Source: Hyparrhenia diplandra
Lineage: Eukaryota > Streptophyta > Magnoliopsida > Poales > Poaceae
Direction of reading: 5' to 3'
Length of the DNA stretch: 64,000 nt
NCBI GenBank assembly: GCA_015847255.1
Contig: JADLZK010012350.1
Coordinates: 186,001 to 250,000, forward strand
The notes beneath the pieces are model-generated. The model made no database searches, was not told where the DNA came from, and was given only the letters and a program-made list of their open reading frames with translations. Shown in pieces: positions 34,970 to 47,383 of this stretch (its first letter is position 1; each line of letters opens with the position of its first letter). A program made the translations under genes and the position numbers.

Positions 34970-35400
34970 AGAGATGGGTTTAAGGTAGTGTTGGAGTCCA
35001 ATAAAGTAGTTATGTCTAAGCATGGACAATTTATTGGTGAGAAAGGCTATGGTTAGGAGGTTTGTTTCGCCTAAGTTTGGCGGATTTTTGTAATAAGTCG
35101 TTGAATCGATTTGTGACACAATTAATGATAATTCGAAAGTGTTTGGCATTCTCGTTTGTGTCATGTGAATTTTGGTGTCACATCTATCTAGCTTGTAGTT
35201 AATTCTACATGTGAATTTTGGTGAGGTTGTAGTTAATTCTAGATTTCACCATTACCAAAGGTTCTAAGTGTCATAATTGTGTGCAATCTAAGCAACCTCA
35301 AAAGCCTCACAAGGCAGTGGAGGAGAGGCTCTTGGCACCTCTAGAACTCATACATTCGATCTATGTGAGATGAATGGTGTGTGGAAAGATGTCTTGTTAT
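34970..35400 (+). pseudogene. Ty1/copia pol fragment, copy B (tandem duplicate)
   Basis: This repeats copy A from 'aaggtagtgttggagtcc' (34982 against 34241) through the pre-integrase zinc region and 'gtgagatgaatggtgtgtgg', with the flanking 'catgtcttgttatcacttat' also repeated. It shows what copy C looked like before the MULE insertion, because its 'ttctagatttcaccatt' is uninterrupted. Confidence 0.8.
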
Positions 35401-36730
35401 CACTTATCGATTTTTGCAAATGTGCAATCGCAAAAAACATATGAAACACATGTTAGAATTTATATATGAATAGTTCCCCTAAAATTCATATGAAGAAATT
35501 ACGATAAATCTCAAAGGCCCAATATCTGCGTTCCCTAATGGGCTTTATAGTTTCAACCCATGAGTAAAGGTCTGAGGTGCGATATCAATTAGTATCATAT
35601 TGCCGGGTTGATGTGGAGGTAGGGAGTTTTTCCGCCTATATATATTCGCCACCAAGCCTGGCGGGATTAGACACAACACCACAACTATAATTGGGAGTTT
35701 CAATTAGAAAATCCTAAAGGGCCAGCAGTAGGCTCCCAAGATAGCACAGGTCCGGGAAGGGTATTTTAGCGCCAAGCCTTACCCCACCATGTGCAATATG
35801 CGAGCTCGTTGCTTGAACCTCGGGACCTTCCTAGGTTACATGCGTAGACCACTTGCACTGGACCATCCCTTCCAATTAGAAAATCCTAAAGTAGTAAAAA
35901 TAATATTTTCCTTTTCCCACCCGCTTGGCCGCATAGTCTCTCCATCCCGCGTCCGAATAAGGTTTTGGGAAGCGCTCTTCGCCAAGGATCGCTCCCAAAT
36001 CTTCCACGGTAGTTTCTCTTCATGTCCCGTCATCCCGCCGTCATAAGGCTTCTGGCGCGGGATTATCAACAAGGAACACTCATCGACTAAGCTTACGCGA
36101 TTGTCGCCCCGTGATCAACACCACCGGTGTACTTCTACATCGGCCGGGTATTACATACGTGTTCTAATCTTATTGTTCATCATGTTCAAAACTGCCCGGT
36201 GTCCGAACCGCTATGTTTACATCGCTTGCCATGATCATGCTTTCTTATATACTACCGATCATGTCATGCTTCGCTATATGCTTTTTAGATCATGATATGC
36301 TTTGTTATACGATGCTAAGTCATGCTAGTATGATACACATGTTTACACTAGTTGTTATGATCATGTTGAATCATGCTATGATCTTGATATGCTTTTGTGT
36401 TATGCTAGTATACTTCACATGTTTAATCTAGCCGCCAGTTCGTCATGATTTATTTTTATGAAATTAACTGAAATTGCCTAATATCTCAACAATCCAAAAA
36501 CCTTATTATAGCCTTTTTTCTTGATTTAACTATGGCTTTTTTTCACCGACGTCTTTGAGGCTAGAAAAAAATTTCTAGTGCAAATTTTAAGAGGCGCGAA
36601 GTTAAGGCCATGCTCGCTACTGTGCTAAAATGTTTTGGATTATTGTTGGCTTGCCCTCGAGGGAAATATCTCTCGAGAGAAGATTCCGGGGGCAACACTA
36701 TCAACTGAATGCAACTATCAGATATATATT
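35400..36730. other. Non-coding repeat sequence
   Basis: Apart from the SINE at 35719-35872, I see no gene. The stretch 36220-36425 is made of degenerate 'tcatgct' and 'gatatgct' repeats. The region near 35545 ('ttccctaatgggctttat') recurs near 39060 after copy C. Confidence 0.5.
35719..35872 (-). mobile_element. tRNA-derived SINE, copy 1
   Basis: The minus strand starts with a tRNA-like head (GGGATGGTCCAGTGCAAGTGG, then GGTCCCGAGGTTCAAGC as the B box) followed by a short unique body ending CTACTGCTGGCCC. It is flanked by a perfect 18-bp direct repeat, CAATTAGAAAATCCTAAA, at 35701-35718 and 35873-35890. The length of 154 bp and the target duplication fit a SINE moved by LINE machinery. A second copy lies at 52470-52614. 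Confidence 0.85.
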
Positions 36731-37480
36731 CTAAGTAGTAGATTATGGAGAGCTTTCATGACTACAAGATGGTTGCTAACCGGTCTATAGTCAAGCAAGC
36801 TCATGAGGTTCAAAGACATGGCAAAAGAACTTGAACTCCTTAAGTGTGTCATACCCACGACTTTGTAGCCGTATGCATTAATGCTAAGTTGCCTTCTTCA
36901 TAGAAGAGCTAGAAAATATCGCTTGAAAACCTGATAGCATTTACTTTCAAAAAAAAGAAAACCCGATAGCATCTCTTGATGTTGAGGAAAAGATTTGGGC
37001 AAAGAACACTATTGAGAAGGGGAACCAGAGCCATTCGCGCAATAATTTGCGCAGAAAACCCACATGGCAAGACCAAAGGTAGGAATAAATCTTCCAATGC
37101 TAAATTAACAACTACCACCAAAAATAAGAACGCCAACCTCGTGACTATTAGCAATGCCGATGATGAGTACAAGTAATGTTCCTACCGTACTATCGGTGTT
37201 TCAATCACCAAGTTGGTGGGTTGATACAGTGCTAATATTCCCGTGTGTTTAAGGTAGTGTTGGAGTCCAATAAAGTAGTTATGTCAAAGCATGGACAATT
37301 TATTGGTGAAGGCTATGGTTGCAGAGGTTTGTTTCGCCTAAGTTTGGCGCATTTTTGTAATAAGTCGCTGAATCGATATGTGGCACAATTAATGATAATT
37401 CGAAAGTGTTTGGCATTCTCGCTTTTACGTCATGTGAATTTTGGTGTCACATCTATCTAGCTTGCAGCTAATTCTAGATT

Positions 37481-38781
37481 GGGGGTATTGCATTTCTACC
37501 CTTCCCCGAGAAGGCCAATTGTGATTCTACCCTCGCTTTTTGTCATCTTGCATTTTTGCCCTTGCTCGTTAGAAGGAAGCATCGGTTTACCCCTCCTTTG
37601 TATTCCGTTAGTTATTTTGATTTAAAAATCAGAAAATATGGGAAACCTAGTAAAACCCAATGGACACAAATGCCCTTGGCCACTGCATGCAACGTAAACG
37701 CAGCGTTTGGTTCATTCAGCCCCGCCCGCCGCCCACGCGACGCGGCCGGGCGCCGCCGACTCCCTTCACGCCGCGCGAAGCGGGTCGGGAGGACTTCCGT
37801 GAAGCGACAGCGGGTAGCGAGCGTCGCCCTCGCAGCGCTGGCACGCAAGCGGCCGGCGCGCTGCCCAGTGGCGTGGTCGGGAGGCGTGCGCGCCCGCTGC
37901 GGCGAAAGTAAAGCGCGGCCGCTGCGTTTCGGGCAGCGCGTCGCTTCCCACGCGTGAAGAAGGCCATGGCGGCAGTCCAGCCAGTGCTGCCAGCCAGAGG
38001 TGCCATGGAGGCCTCTCCCCGGCGGTTCATGAACAAAGAAGCGGTACCTAATCGAGAATACTTGTAGAGAGAAACTAAGAATCGGCGACATTACCGATTG
38101 AAGTTCAAACCGGCCCTATAAAATGGTGCAATGGAATGTAAATCAGAACCATCTAGATTTTTAGAAGAATTTTACTATTTAAGTGTCTTGGCTTAACTTG
38201 AGCGAAAATGATTACATTTGCTACATTGTGCATTAGGTGATTCTAGAGAATCAGCTTCCAAATGTTAATGACAAACTAAAAACTCAATGGGACTTGAGAG
38301 TAATAAATGGAGGAACTAAGTGATTTCCTTTTGATGTCTTTGTCTCAGAGGTTTGTGTGCCCTCGGTGAGGGGCCTCCCGGTGACATTGTCCAGATATGT
38401 TCAAGAATGCCCAATGGTCAACCCAAGAAGGCGTAGGACTAAGCACATGCGTGAAGATCCTCAATTGATGGGTGCAATGTCCAATACATCGTGGAGTCGA
38501 GCGGAGTTTCTTCCTTATCGCCCTCGAGCTACCCCCTAAAATTTTCTTGTCCAAAGAACTGGTAGAGAAATCACCGATATGTATCTATATTTGCATGTTG
38601 TGTGGAATTATATGTAAAGTTGTGTGATGTTGCTGCCATTTTTTTTAAAAAAACAGGGGTAAAGTCACAATGCACACAAGAAAAGTAAGGGTATTTTTGC
38701 AAGGGCAAAGTTGTCCTAAAAAGACTCAGTTAACACCGTTAGCACCTGATAATGGAGTAAGGGTACAAACACAATAGCCCC
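37481..38781. mobile_element. MULE-like DNA element with perfect 9-bp target duplication
   Basis: The 1301-bp insert is flanked by TTCTAGATT at 37472-37480 and 38782-38790. The ends are inverted: GGGGGTATTGCATTTCTACC on the left and GGGGCTATTGTGTTTGTACC on the right (RC), followed by further diverged similarity. A 9-bp duplication and GGGG-start ends are Mutator-superfamily hallmarks. No MURA transposase is present. The inside holds a very GC-rich block (about 37720-37965) and an AT-rich body, with a possible coding relic at 38340-38540. The uninterrupted sequence in copies A and B confirms the insertion point. Confidence 0.85.
37556..37957 (+). other. GC-rich open frame inside the MULE, possible captured sequence
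   Basis: 133 open codons, of which the second half is arginine/alanine-rich and lies in the GC-rich block. The minus strand is also open (38091-37612). Base composition differs sharply from the AT-rich flanks, which is how captured gene pieces often look in Pack-MULEs. I recognise no domain, so the coding status is open. Confidence 0.3.
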
Positions 38782-39010
38782 TTCTAGATTTCACCATTAC
38801 CAAAGGTTCTAAGTGTCATAATTGTGTGCAATCTAAGCAACCTTGAAAGCCTCACAAGGCAGTGGAGGAAAGACACTTGGCACCTCTAGAACTCATACAT
38901 TCTCGATCTATGTGAGATGAATGGTGTGTGGAAAGAGATATTTCACCGACATTAATTGATGATGTTTCTAGATTTTGCTATATTTACTTGCTGAAAACTA
39001 AAGATGAGGC

Positions 39011-39340
39011 ATTCATATGAAAAAAAATTTCGATAAATCTCAAAGGCCCAATATCCGTGTTCCCTAATGGGCTTTATTGTTTCAAACAAACCGTAGTTTA
39101 GCAACAGTTCATTTAGTGGGAAATTTTTGTAAGACAAGATAGAAGTAGTACTCGCATGAGCGTCAAGTGTTCTTGAGCTTGTGTATTCATCTATGAAGAA
39201 AATAAGCAGCAGAATTATCACCTTTCCTCACTTCCTGGCAACTGAAAAATTCTGGCGACACTAGATGACGTGTTGATGCCGCTATTGGATGGAAATCACC
39301 GAAGTAGCTTCACGCCCGAAGCATTTGAAAAATTTCACCC
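39011..39340. other. Repeat sequence flanking the LTR element, no gene
   Basis: The block 'agtttagcaac...ttcatctatgaagaaaataagc' and 'ggatggaaatcaccga' matches the repeat at 51163-52480 on the far side of the LTR element. Insertion of the LTR element therefore split or bridged copies of one repeat family. Confidence 0.55.
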
Positions 39341-40644
39341 TTGTTGGTATTTGTTAAGCCCACGTAAATATTTATAATTTGTATAGTCCACAAGTTTACT
39401 CGGATCTGGGTGAGCACTTCACCCGGAGGGGGTTTAATATCGAATCCACGAGGGGAAACGGGTGAGGGAGACTACGATCTAATCTTAACCCTGAGTAATA
39501 TAAGACTAAAAAGGTTGAGGGTATAGAGAGGTTTACTAAGATAGCTAAATCTTGGTTTGGTAAGTGATGTTGATAGAATTCTTATGGGGAAGCACTCAAG
39601 AGAAGTAAGGTCTAAACTTACTCTTCCCCGGCACTTATGAGCCCTACGTGTCCTATCCAACGAGATGTGGAATCCAAAGGAATCAATGGTACTGTCACTA
39701 CCACGAACTACCACGCCCGAAAAGGTAGGGTGTATCTATTTGAGATACCCGAGTCCAAACACCACGTTTTGCAATCGCTAATATTACTCTAACCTAGGTA
39801 CTGTGATTAAAGCACTCAAAAGAGAGACTCAGAGACCAATAAGAATTAATATAAACAATATAACTTACTAAAAGAAGAAATAGATTACCGAGGAGTAACT
39901 CCAAGTGTAGATTAACTTCCACCGAGGTACAAGTGTGGAGATAGCAATCGACAGCCAGCACTTCCTCCATTCCTTCCCTCTCTATCTCTCTTGTTCTAAA
40001 GATTAGAACTAATAAGTTCTAATCCTCTCATACTAACTCTTCTAATTGTAGCTCTAATAAGCTTCTAATTACATTCTAATTCACTAATCTCTTAGAGAGA
40101 GTTGATCCTTACATGGGACCCCTACAACCGAGAGATAATGAGATAGAATGAATTGATAATGAATTAGGTTTCACCCGTGGGGTCGGGGGTCTTCTTATAT
40201 AGGCCTTGGCGATGAACGTGAACCCTTGGATCAAACCGACCTTGGCAACGTGTAGTAGATACAACCTCAAAGTCGGTAGGAAACCGACCTAGAAAGGGAG
40301 AGACCGACCGTGGGTCCCACTGGCGGTCGCCCGCCATGTGCCATGGTGGGCCCATGCCGCCGAGTCTCTTTCCGGTGTCTTCTCGGTGTCTTCTAGAATG
40401 TTTTAGTTCACTTTTCGGGTTGAGTTGCTTCACGGTCAAGTCTGGTCATCATATGTCTTGTATATTCCAAACTTTCTCCATTATTCTCTGTGATTTTCCT
40501 GTTAAGTCCCAAAAAAATATATAAATCACCAAAACTCATGGAATTATGTTAGTTTAAAACCCTAGACTTATGTTGATATTCAATTTAAGCCCTTTTTTTC
40601 ATGTTTAGTTGACTAGTAATTTTATGCTATAACAGGTGTCAACA
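39341..40644 (-). repeat. 3' LTR of the 39341-49443 element
   Basis: It begins (plus) TTGTTGGTATTTG and ends GGTGTCAACA. It contains a TATA box TATATAAG at RC 40194-40201. It matches 48147-49443 over its whole length, with differences mostly short indels. Confidence 0.9.
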
Positions 40645-40660
40645 AGCTCCCCAAGCTTAC
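40645..40660 (-). promoter_or_regulatory. Polypurine tract
   Basis: The minus strand TAAGCTTGGGGAGCT abuts the LTR start TGTTGACACC. It primes plus-strand DNA synthesis and proves minus orientation. Confidence 0.75.
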
Positions 40661-41386
40661 CTCTTGCTAGTCTCTTAGCAAGACACAAAATATAATATTA
40701 AACTTCTTACTTGGATCGAGTTGCTGCAACGCTATCACACCTTTAAAGTACACATGCTTTCAAACAAAATTTCTCTCCAGATAAAGATAAACTTTTTTAA
40801 GCTTTTATTCAATTACCTCTTTACCTTCTGGGGCTTATATCTTTTTCTTCAATTCTTGGGTAATTGAAAGATAGAACAGTCAAGTCAAACACTTTATCTC
40901 AAACTCTTTTGATTAACTATCCTTCTGGAGTTTTTGCTGATTTTTCAAATAAAACTCAAAGTTCCTCAGTATGACTTTCTTTCAAATCTCTCATTTGTGG
41001 TATTTATGGATCCTTTCTCAGGCAATAAGATAGTGTTTGCCTTACTCTCATAATATGTAACATTTTTAGCTAAGGCAATAACATACTATGCCTTCTTCTC
41101 TCTCACCTAATATCAAAGGCTTATATATTTGGAGCTCATAGGTAGGAGAAAATAATTTATTTTTCTTACTAAGCATATATTGTAAATTCAAGCAATGGAT
41201 CCAAAGATACAAGTCACACTGATCAAGTAGTGCATGTGTATGGTGGATAGGATATATAGATAATATGGAATATAGTAGTGAATAGAATAGATGATGGAAT
41301 CTTACTTTTGCTCCTTTTAGAAATCTTCTCTCTTTTTATTTTTGTAGAGAACCTGGGTTGTATCTCTCTCTCTCTCTCTTTTTTCA

Positions 41387-41620
41387 AGAGAGGTGGACTC
41401 TACTGGCCCTCGGACTTGTGTCTATTATTTCCTCTCTTATAAAGATGTGGGTTCTACCCCTGACACTTGTCCATTTTTCATCTTTATTTTTAGAGATGTG
41501 GGCTCTACTCGCCCTCGAACACTTGTTCATTTTTATCTCTTTTTATTTAGGGAGGTAGGCTCTACTCGCCCGCAGGACTTTTGTCCATTTTTCATCTCCC
41601 TTTTTCTTTTCTTTTTTAAC
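41387..41620. repeat. Four tandem ~55-60-bp units in 3' non-coding region
   Basis: Units carry 'gatgtgggctctactcgccc', 'cacttgtccatttttcatct' and a T-rich end. The same unit, in two copies, lies at 23245-23375 in element B at the same distance class from the polypurine tract. Confidence 0.8.
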
Positions 41621-42428
41621 GATACACAACCCGCATCTCTTTTTGTAATAACTTTTGAGAGGTATAAATGATGGAGCTTTTTATAAGATATTGGCTAGCA
41701 ATGAATGAGTGAATAGGTATAGTAAATATTTTTGATTACTCTCCCCGAGATAGGAGTAGAACACTTTTGTTGGCTAGAGTGAGTGAATGATAGTGAAATG
41801 AAGTGAGTGGAATGAGTGGAGTGTACATGATCAGCATGACAAGTTTCTAAGGGTCGATAAAGATTGAACAAACTCAATGCAAAAGCAAGCAGCCTATATA
41901 TATATATATTTTCAAAAAGTTTTCCTAATCTAATTAGCATGTATATATGGCTATGGTAGGAGGTTCACACTCTTGTCACACAGGAACTTATCATGTGTAT
42001 TTTCAATTTTCAAAATATAAATCTCCGTAAATCTAGTGTCACTAGGAGTAAGATCAAATAAACTCATTATCATATATCATATCCGTCTAATTACCTAGAC
42101 TTTAGAGCAAGCATTTGCAACCCTTAGGTTTCAGGTTTCAAAATAAATATTGAATCAAAGTAACTTTTGCAAATGGAGCTCGAGAGAAATTAAGCTTGAA
42201 AGCTAGGTACTAGAAAAGTATAACAACTGAGCAACTATTCATCATTTCCATATATGAGATCTAGTTTCAGGATCATTTTATATAGGTGGAAAAGAAAAAC
42301 CTCTCGTACACTCTTATTTACTTATTTATTTATTCTCAAACTCTAGCAAAGACTCTTTAAACAACTAGATATTTATAAAACTAGACTCTTATCAAGCCAA
42401 ACAAAACCAAGCAAACTAAATATTTAGC

Positions 42429-42791
<363 letters not shown>

Positions 42792-45148
42792 AGTAGAGAT
42801 ACTTATCGGGATAACTGGGGTGCTCTCCCCAAGCCGGATTGAAGTGTAGGGTCATTGATATAATGAGGAAGTTGAGGTAGATGCTTATGATGATGTCAAC
42901 CTATCATGTCTCCCTTCCTTCGAATGGCGAACTCAAATAGACAACAAAGCTAGTGGAACTTGATTAAGCATTAGGGGTTAGCCACATTAGCTTCATGTGT
43001 CTAGATATGGATCATGATTATTCTATGTAAGACTTCAGCAGAAAATATTTTTTGAGTTTTATAAATTTATATGCATGCAAAGAACTATGATGCAAATGCA
43101 ACTAGATGAATGAATACTTATTTTTTTATGCCACCACGGTGAATCTCCTTATGGGCTATTACACACCACAAGATTTTTCACATGGTGCTTTATCGTTTTT
43201 TTTAATGCAATGCTAATGCAGAAATTAAATATGCTAAAGGAAAATGATTATGCAAAGAAGTTAATATGTCGATGCAAAATGCGTAAAAGATAAATATGAT
43301 ATGCAATTAATTATGCAATGCTAAGAATTAAATATGGATAACTACCGAAGTTACCTTTCTACGAGGATTCAATGTTTTAAGTCCTTTGAACAAGACTACT
43401 TACCTTAGTTACTCCTTGAGTGTATCATCCGATCTTGATAGCTATATCTCCTCAAGATGGTGATTCTCAGAAATTTTGTCACCCATGTTCTTTTGTCGGG
43501 TCCAACATTTTGAAGTAAAACTTTGATAGTGGGGGTTGGCGCCTTCTTGTTTTGTGTGCATGTTTTTGTGAGTTCAGGACATTCACTTGTAGGATTTAGG
43601 AGAGTGAAGACTCCTCCATATTTTGCTCAAAGTGTGTCCCGTATGTAAAGACAAGGCAGTAGATCAAGTGTATGGGCCCCGTTGGTGGGGAAAACACCAA
43701 CGAACAAAAAGTTCATTCTTCTCTAAAAACCTTAGGCACATCAAACAAGATAAAGTTAAGGTTTATATGTTTCCTTTTTCTATAACAAGGGTGATAAGAT
43801 CAGAAGATGGAACATGAATGTTGCAACACATTTGTTAATATAATTAGGACTATGAGATCAAGAAGGTGGAGTTAAGAACAAATGTACAGTAAAACAAAAC
43901 ATGTTGAGCTGATGAGGTCAGATCAAGCAAATGTGTTACTCTAACATGTTTGATTCTTTATTTATGAACATGCCATAATTAAGAGAAAGCTTAATTAACA
44001 ACTCACCTCAAGATGTTACCTTATTATTGGAGTATGATGGCATTGTAGCAACTTGTGGTGGTGCTTTTCTATTGCTTGAAGCTTTCTTTGATTTGGCCTC
44101 TTGTGTAGCTTTTCCTAACTTGTCTTCTTTTTCTTTATTCTATAAGGTTCTTCTATGTATGAGTGTGTCCTCCCTTGTGAAAGATTTGTTGTGTCTTGCT
44201 TCTTCTCATGGTTTTATCTCTCAAGCATCGTTAGTTAACAACACATACCCAAAGGAATATGCAAGTAATACCAGAGGGATAGTGTTGTCACAAGGCTTGC
44301 TTTTCTAAAGGAATGATCTTATGAAATCTTAAGTTTGATTTTCATGCATCAAAACCATTCAAACTTGTAGAAAAGAGCAATAAGGAATAGAGAGGTTGCA
44401 AGCCAAAGATGTGGGATGTGATGGGAGCATGTGAGGAGGAAGAGCATGATTGGATTATCCTTGGTAGAGTTGGTCTTCCTTCTTCATGTGCCATTCATCC
44501 TTAAGTTGATCCTTGAGCAAGTGCTTTTGTTTATAGATTTTGTTTTATGGCACTCCTCTTCTTTCTCTTGCTTCATCTTTAGTATGAGTTTATCTTAGAC
44601 CTCCCCCAAGCTTATTTGAGAGTTTCTTCTTTTTTCTTTTTTTCAAGCAGGGGTTAGTCCAACAAAATATACCAATGTCTACACAAGCAATTTTTAGTTC
44701 AATAAACAAACTAGACTCCATGTCTAATTCAATTAAGGAAGACATTCTAACCTAAGCACCATGCTTAATTTAAAAGCCTTTAGAAATACTCAATTTCAAG
44801 ATTTCCAAACCAAAGCATACTATGGTAGATAAAAGGTAGCATGAAGGCATTATAGAAATTAACTCAAATAGAGAGATGAAAAGCATGACAATTGTTTTAG
44901 TAAATTAAGCATGTCTAAAAGGGAGAAGCAAACAAGATAGTGTAGCAACATGATAAGGAAATATTTCTATGTATATGATTTCATGTTGTATAATGATTGG
45001 TTGGACATACCTTACTTTGTCATCCTTCGATCTTCTTGCTCTAGACCTGAAATGGTTAGTGACAAAAATACCCTGAAGGAATATTTCTTCATTCATATCT
45101 TCATGCTTATTTCACAAGGGTACAATAGCAATAAGGTGAACACTCATG

Positions 45149-45490
45149 TTATTTCTCAAGAAGTGCTTGTTTAAGGACAGCAAGCTTGTCCTTGGGAAAC
45201 CTATTGAATTCTCGATTCATGATGATGAAGTGGTTTCCCTTCCAAAGATCAATCTTCCTCAAGATTTTATGCCAACGAGATCTAGAATATTTATTATAGA
45301 TGTATGCATCTACAACCACCCTTTCGAAATCTATAGGAGGAGAAAGAATGAGGGGGTTGAAGATCTTATGTGGAATAGTGATAGAGAGACTAGGTGATTT
45401 AGGAAGGTGATCATATGAACATGGGCTAGATAAAGTGTCAATGAAGCAGCTCTCATACTCACCGATGTTGTCCTCCTTCTGAAACTCCAA
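45149..45490 (-). CDS. Hypothetical open frame in the LTR element
   Basis: 113 codons on the minus strand, starting MEFQKEDNIGEYE and including SPCSYDHLPKSPSLSITIPH and an FERVVVDAYIYNKYSRSR stretch. It lies in the same strand and order as gag and 60 bp after the next frame, so it is probably the C-terminal continuation of the gag-side polyprotein. I recognise the style from grass gag-only gypsy elements but know no assigned function. Confidence 0.4.
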   Translation of the reverse strand: MEFQKEDNIGEYESCFIDTLSSPCSYDHLPKSPSLSITIPHKIFNPLILSPPIDFERVVVDAYIYNKYSRSRWHKILRKIDLWKGNHFIIMNREFNRFPKDKLAVLKQALLEK

Positions 45491-45551
45491 GGTAAATCTA
45501 TCATGATTTTCTAAAGGATCTCTTGGGTTTGTGTCTCAAGGCTAATAGTGT

Positions 45552-46156
45552 CTAAGATGTCATCCGCATAATCGCTGGTCGGGATACATAGGTCATTAAC
45601 ACTCTCAAGCCATTGTTGTGGGTCTTCTTGGTCGCCTTGATGATTCCTATGCTTAGGTTGTTGTGGTAAATTTCTAGGATCATCCCGAGTCTTAAAGAAG
45701 GAAGCATATGTAGATTCATCGGGACAAGGATGGGTTCAGAGATGGGTTCAAATAAATCATCTTGTCTAGAAGAGGAGAAGATAAGATTGTCTTCTAGATA
45801 GCTTTGCTCTACTTCTATGGCAAGATTAGAAATGTCATCCTTGGGTTCTTCCCAATGTCTTTTGAAAGAATAAGCACATTCAAATAGAGACTTCTCCTTA
45901 AAAGAATCTGAATTATGGTCACTTAGATGTCTCTTGTCCGGATGAGAATTTATTACTCTCCCAAAATCACTAAAGGTAGGTTCGTAAGGGTTTTTCAAAG
46001 GTGGAATTTCTTCTTCCTTTGGGGATTTTGGGATGTTGGTGGTTCAGGATAGATAGCTAAGTCTTGGGATTGGAATTGTTGTGAATTAGCTATCGTGGTT
46101 TCTTCTTCTTTGATCGGAGGATAATTCTTCATTGTTCTCGGGAAAGATTCTAATGG
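45552..46156 (-). pseudogene. Gag C-terminal / linker region, left of the inserted LTR-like element
   Basis: Frames 46183-45995 and 45998-45552 on the minus strand overlap. They are acidic and serine-rich (for example FECAYSFKRHWEEPKDDISN) with no zinc knuckle. The frame entering at 46156 continues in phase from the gag frame ending at 47384 once the insertion and one GGTGG copy are ignored, so these are parts of one gene. Confidence 0.55.
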
Positions 46157-46161
46157 GGTGG

Positions 46162-47383
46162 TGATAAGACCATGGCTCCTCAAGGTTCAACAATTATTTC
46201 TAAGAAGAATTTCAATGCGCCAAATGTTTCCACTTCAATTGAAATATTAGAGAAGAATACGAGAGATCATTCTTATATGAAGTTTGGTGCCTTTTCTGTT
46301 GACGTGAATCACATCATGGAAATGGATAATAGTATCATGCTTGGCAAGCTAATTTTTGAAGGAATTCATCCGCTCAAGAAAGAAGAGAAATCTAATAAAT
46401 ATGTGAATATTGGTTCCATGTTTCGGGAGACAGAAAATATGCCGGCCATACTTAGAATTCAAGGAGCTAATTTCTGTAAGCAGTTAGCAGGAGCATCCAA
46501 CTTGAGTCCAAGTGTGATAGCTAGTTATTAGCCTGTCAAAAGTTTTGTTCTGGTCTGGTCATCTGTGTGCGGGTCGGACTTGTGGTGCCTGTGCTGCCCG
46601 AGTCCTGGTTGGAGTCGATGGTTGGCCTGCGAGCCATATAACCTGGACGTCGTCCCTGTAATAGGCAGATTGGATTTTTATTGTGGAGTTATCCCTATCG
46701 AGCCGCCGCCGCCGTGGAGAGAACCCTAGCTGGTGTTCATCTGAATCCTCGCGGATTTGTGTTGGTGTGTGATCGGGAATTCATCTTCTCGGCTCGCGAT
46801 CGGGTTCCTATTGGAATCTCCTCTCCGGATCGCGGTCCAGTTTGGTGCACGGGTTGGAGATCGCTGCTATTCGGATTGCATCTACGTTGAGTACTTGTAA
46901 GCCGAGTATATTATCCTTCATTTGACTTGGTTTAACTGTACGTCTTGGATTTGCTTGTACGGATTGGTTGGATCCTAAGATCAGTTTGGCTACGTGATTT
47001 TTATTCAAGCTATCCAATACTTTATTCTAAATATTGCCTGATGTCCTGCTATTGCCTGATTGCCTGACGTAAATTGAGTTTGATCAAATATTATTGCCGT
47101 CAGCTTCCTCTATTCAGACTATTGCTATAGTGTTGGCCGAATAAATTAATATACTTTATTTGATCTGCCGAGAGACATTGCAAGTGAATAAATATATATT
47201 GTTGATGCCTTTATTCCCGTGAGATACTTTTGCTGCTACCATACGTACTTTCATTTTCACCCTGCAAATTAAGTCAGTATTGGTTGGATTTGAGCGCATA
47301 ATTATCCGATAACTATTGCTACTGAATTGTACCGTGAAAGGTTGGGACAAATTCTCGCATCTAAGTAGCCGGTGTCCTCTTCA
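46162..47383 (+). mobile_element. LTR-like insertion (probable solo LTR) within gag
   Basis: 1222 bp starting TGATAAGACC and ending GTCCTCTTCA (TGA...TCA), flanked by GGTGG at 46157-46161 and 47384-47388. A 5-bp duplication and TG/CA ends fit a solo LTR. The inside is partly GC-rich (46600-46870) with a leader-like 'gagaaccctagctgg' and resembles a copia-type LTR. It carries an open frame of 119 codons at its left end. Orientation is uncertain and plus is assumed from that frame and the LTR style. Confidence 0.7.
46172..46531 (+). CDS. 119-codon open frame at the start of the LTR-like insertion
   Basis: The ATG lies 10 bp inside the element. The product is hydrophilic with no signal peptide, membrane segment or cysteine cluster that I can see, and it includes KFGAFSVDVNHIMEMDNSI and FEGIHPLKKEEKSNKYVNIG. 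It stops at 46531 just before 'ctgtcaaaagttttg'. I do not recognise it. LTRs seldom contain such a frame, so it may be chance or a fragment of a captured gene. Confidence 0.4.
   Translation: MAPQGSTIISKKNFNAPNVSTSIEILEKNTRDHSYMKFGAFSVDVNHIMEMDNSIMLGKLIFEGIHPLKKEEKSNKYVNIGSMFRETENMPAILRIQGANFCKQLAGASNLSPSVIASY

Larger units (their letters stand above)
36735..39010 (+). pseudogene. Ty1/copia gag-integrase relic, copy C, split by a MULE
   Basis: About 36745-37175 reads as copia gag in several frames (YKMVANRSIVKQAHEVQ, then ASLDVEEKIWAKNT and a lysine/asparagine-rich tail). It is followed at 37245-37471 by KVVLESNKVVMSKHGQFIGE, GCRGLFRLSLAHFCNKSLN (pre-integrase). After the inserted element at 37481-38781, the frame resumes at 38791 with the zinc region and integrase start, ending near 39010. 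RT and RNase H are absent. Confidence 0.75.
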
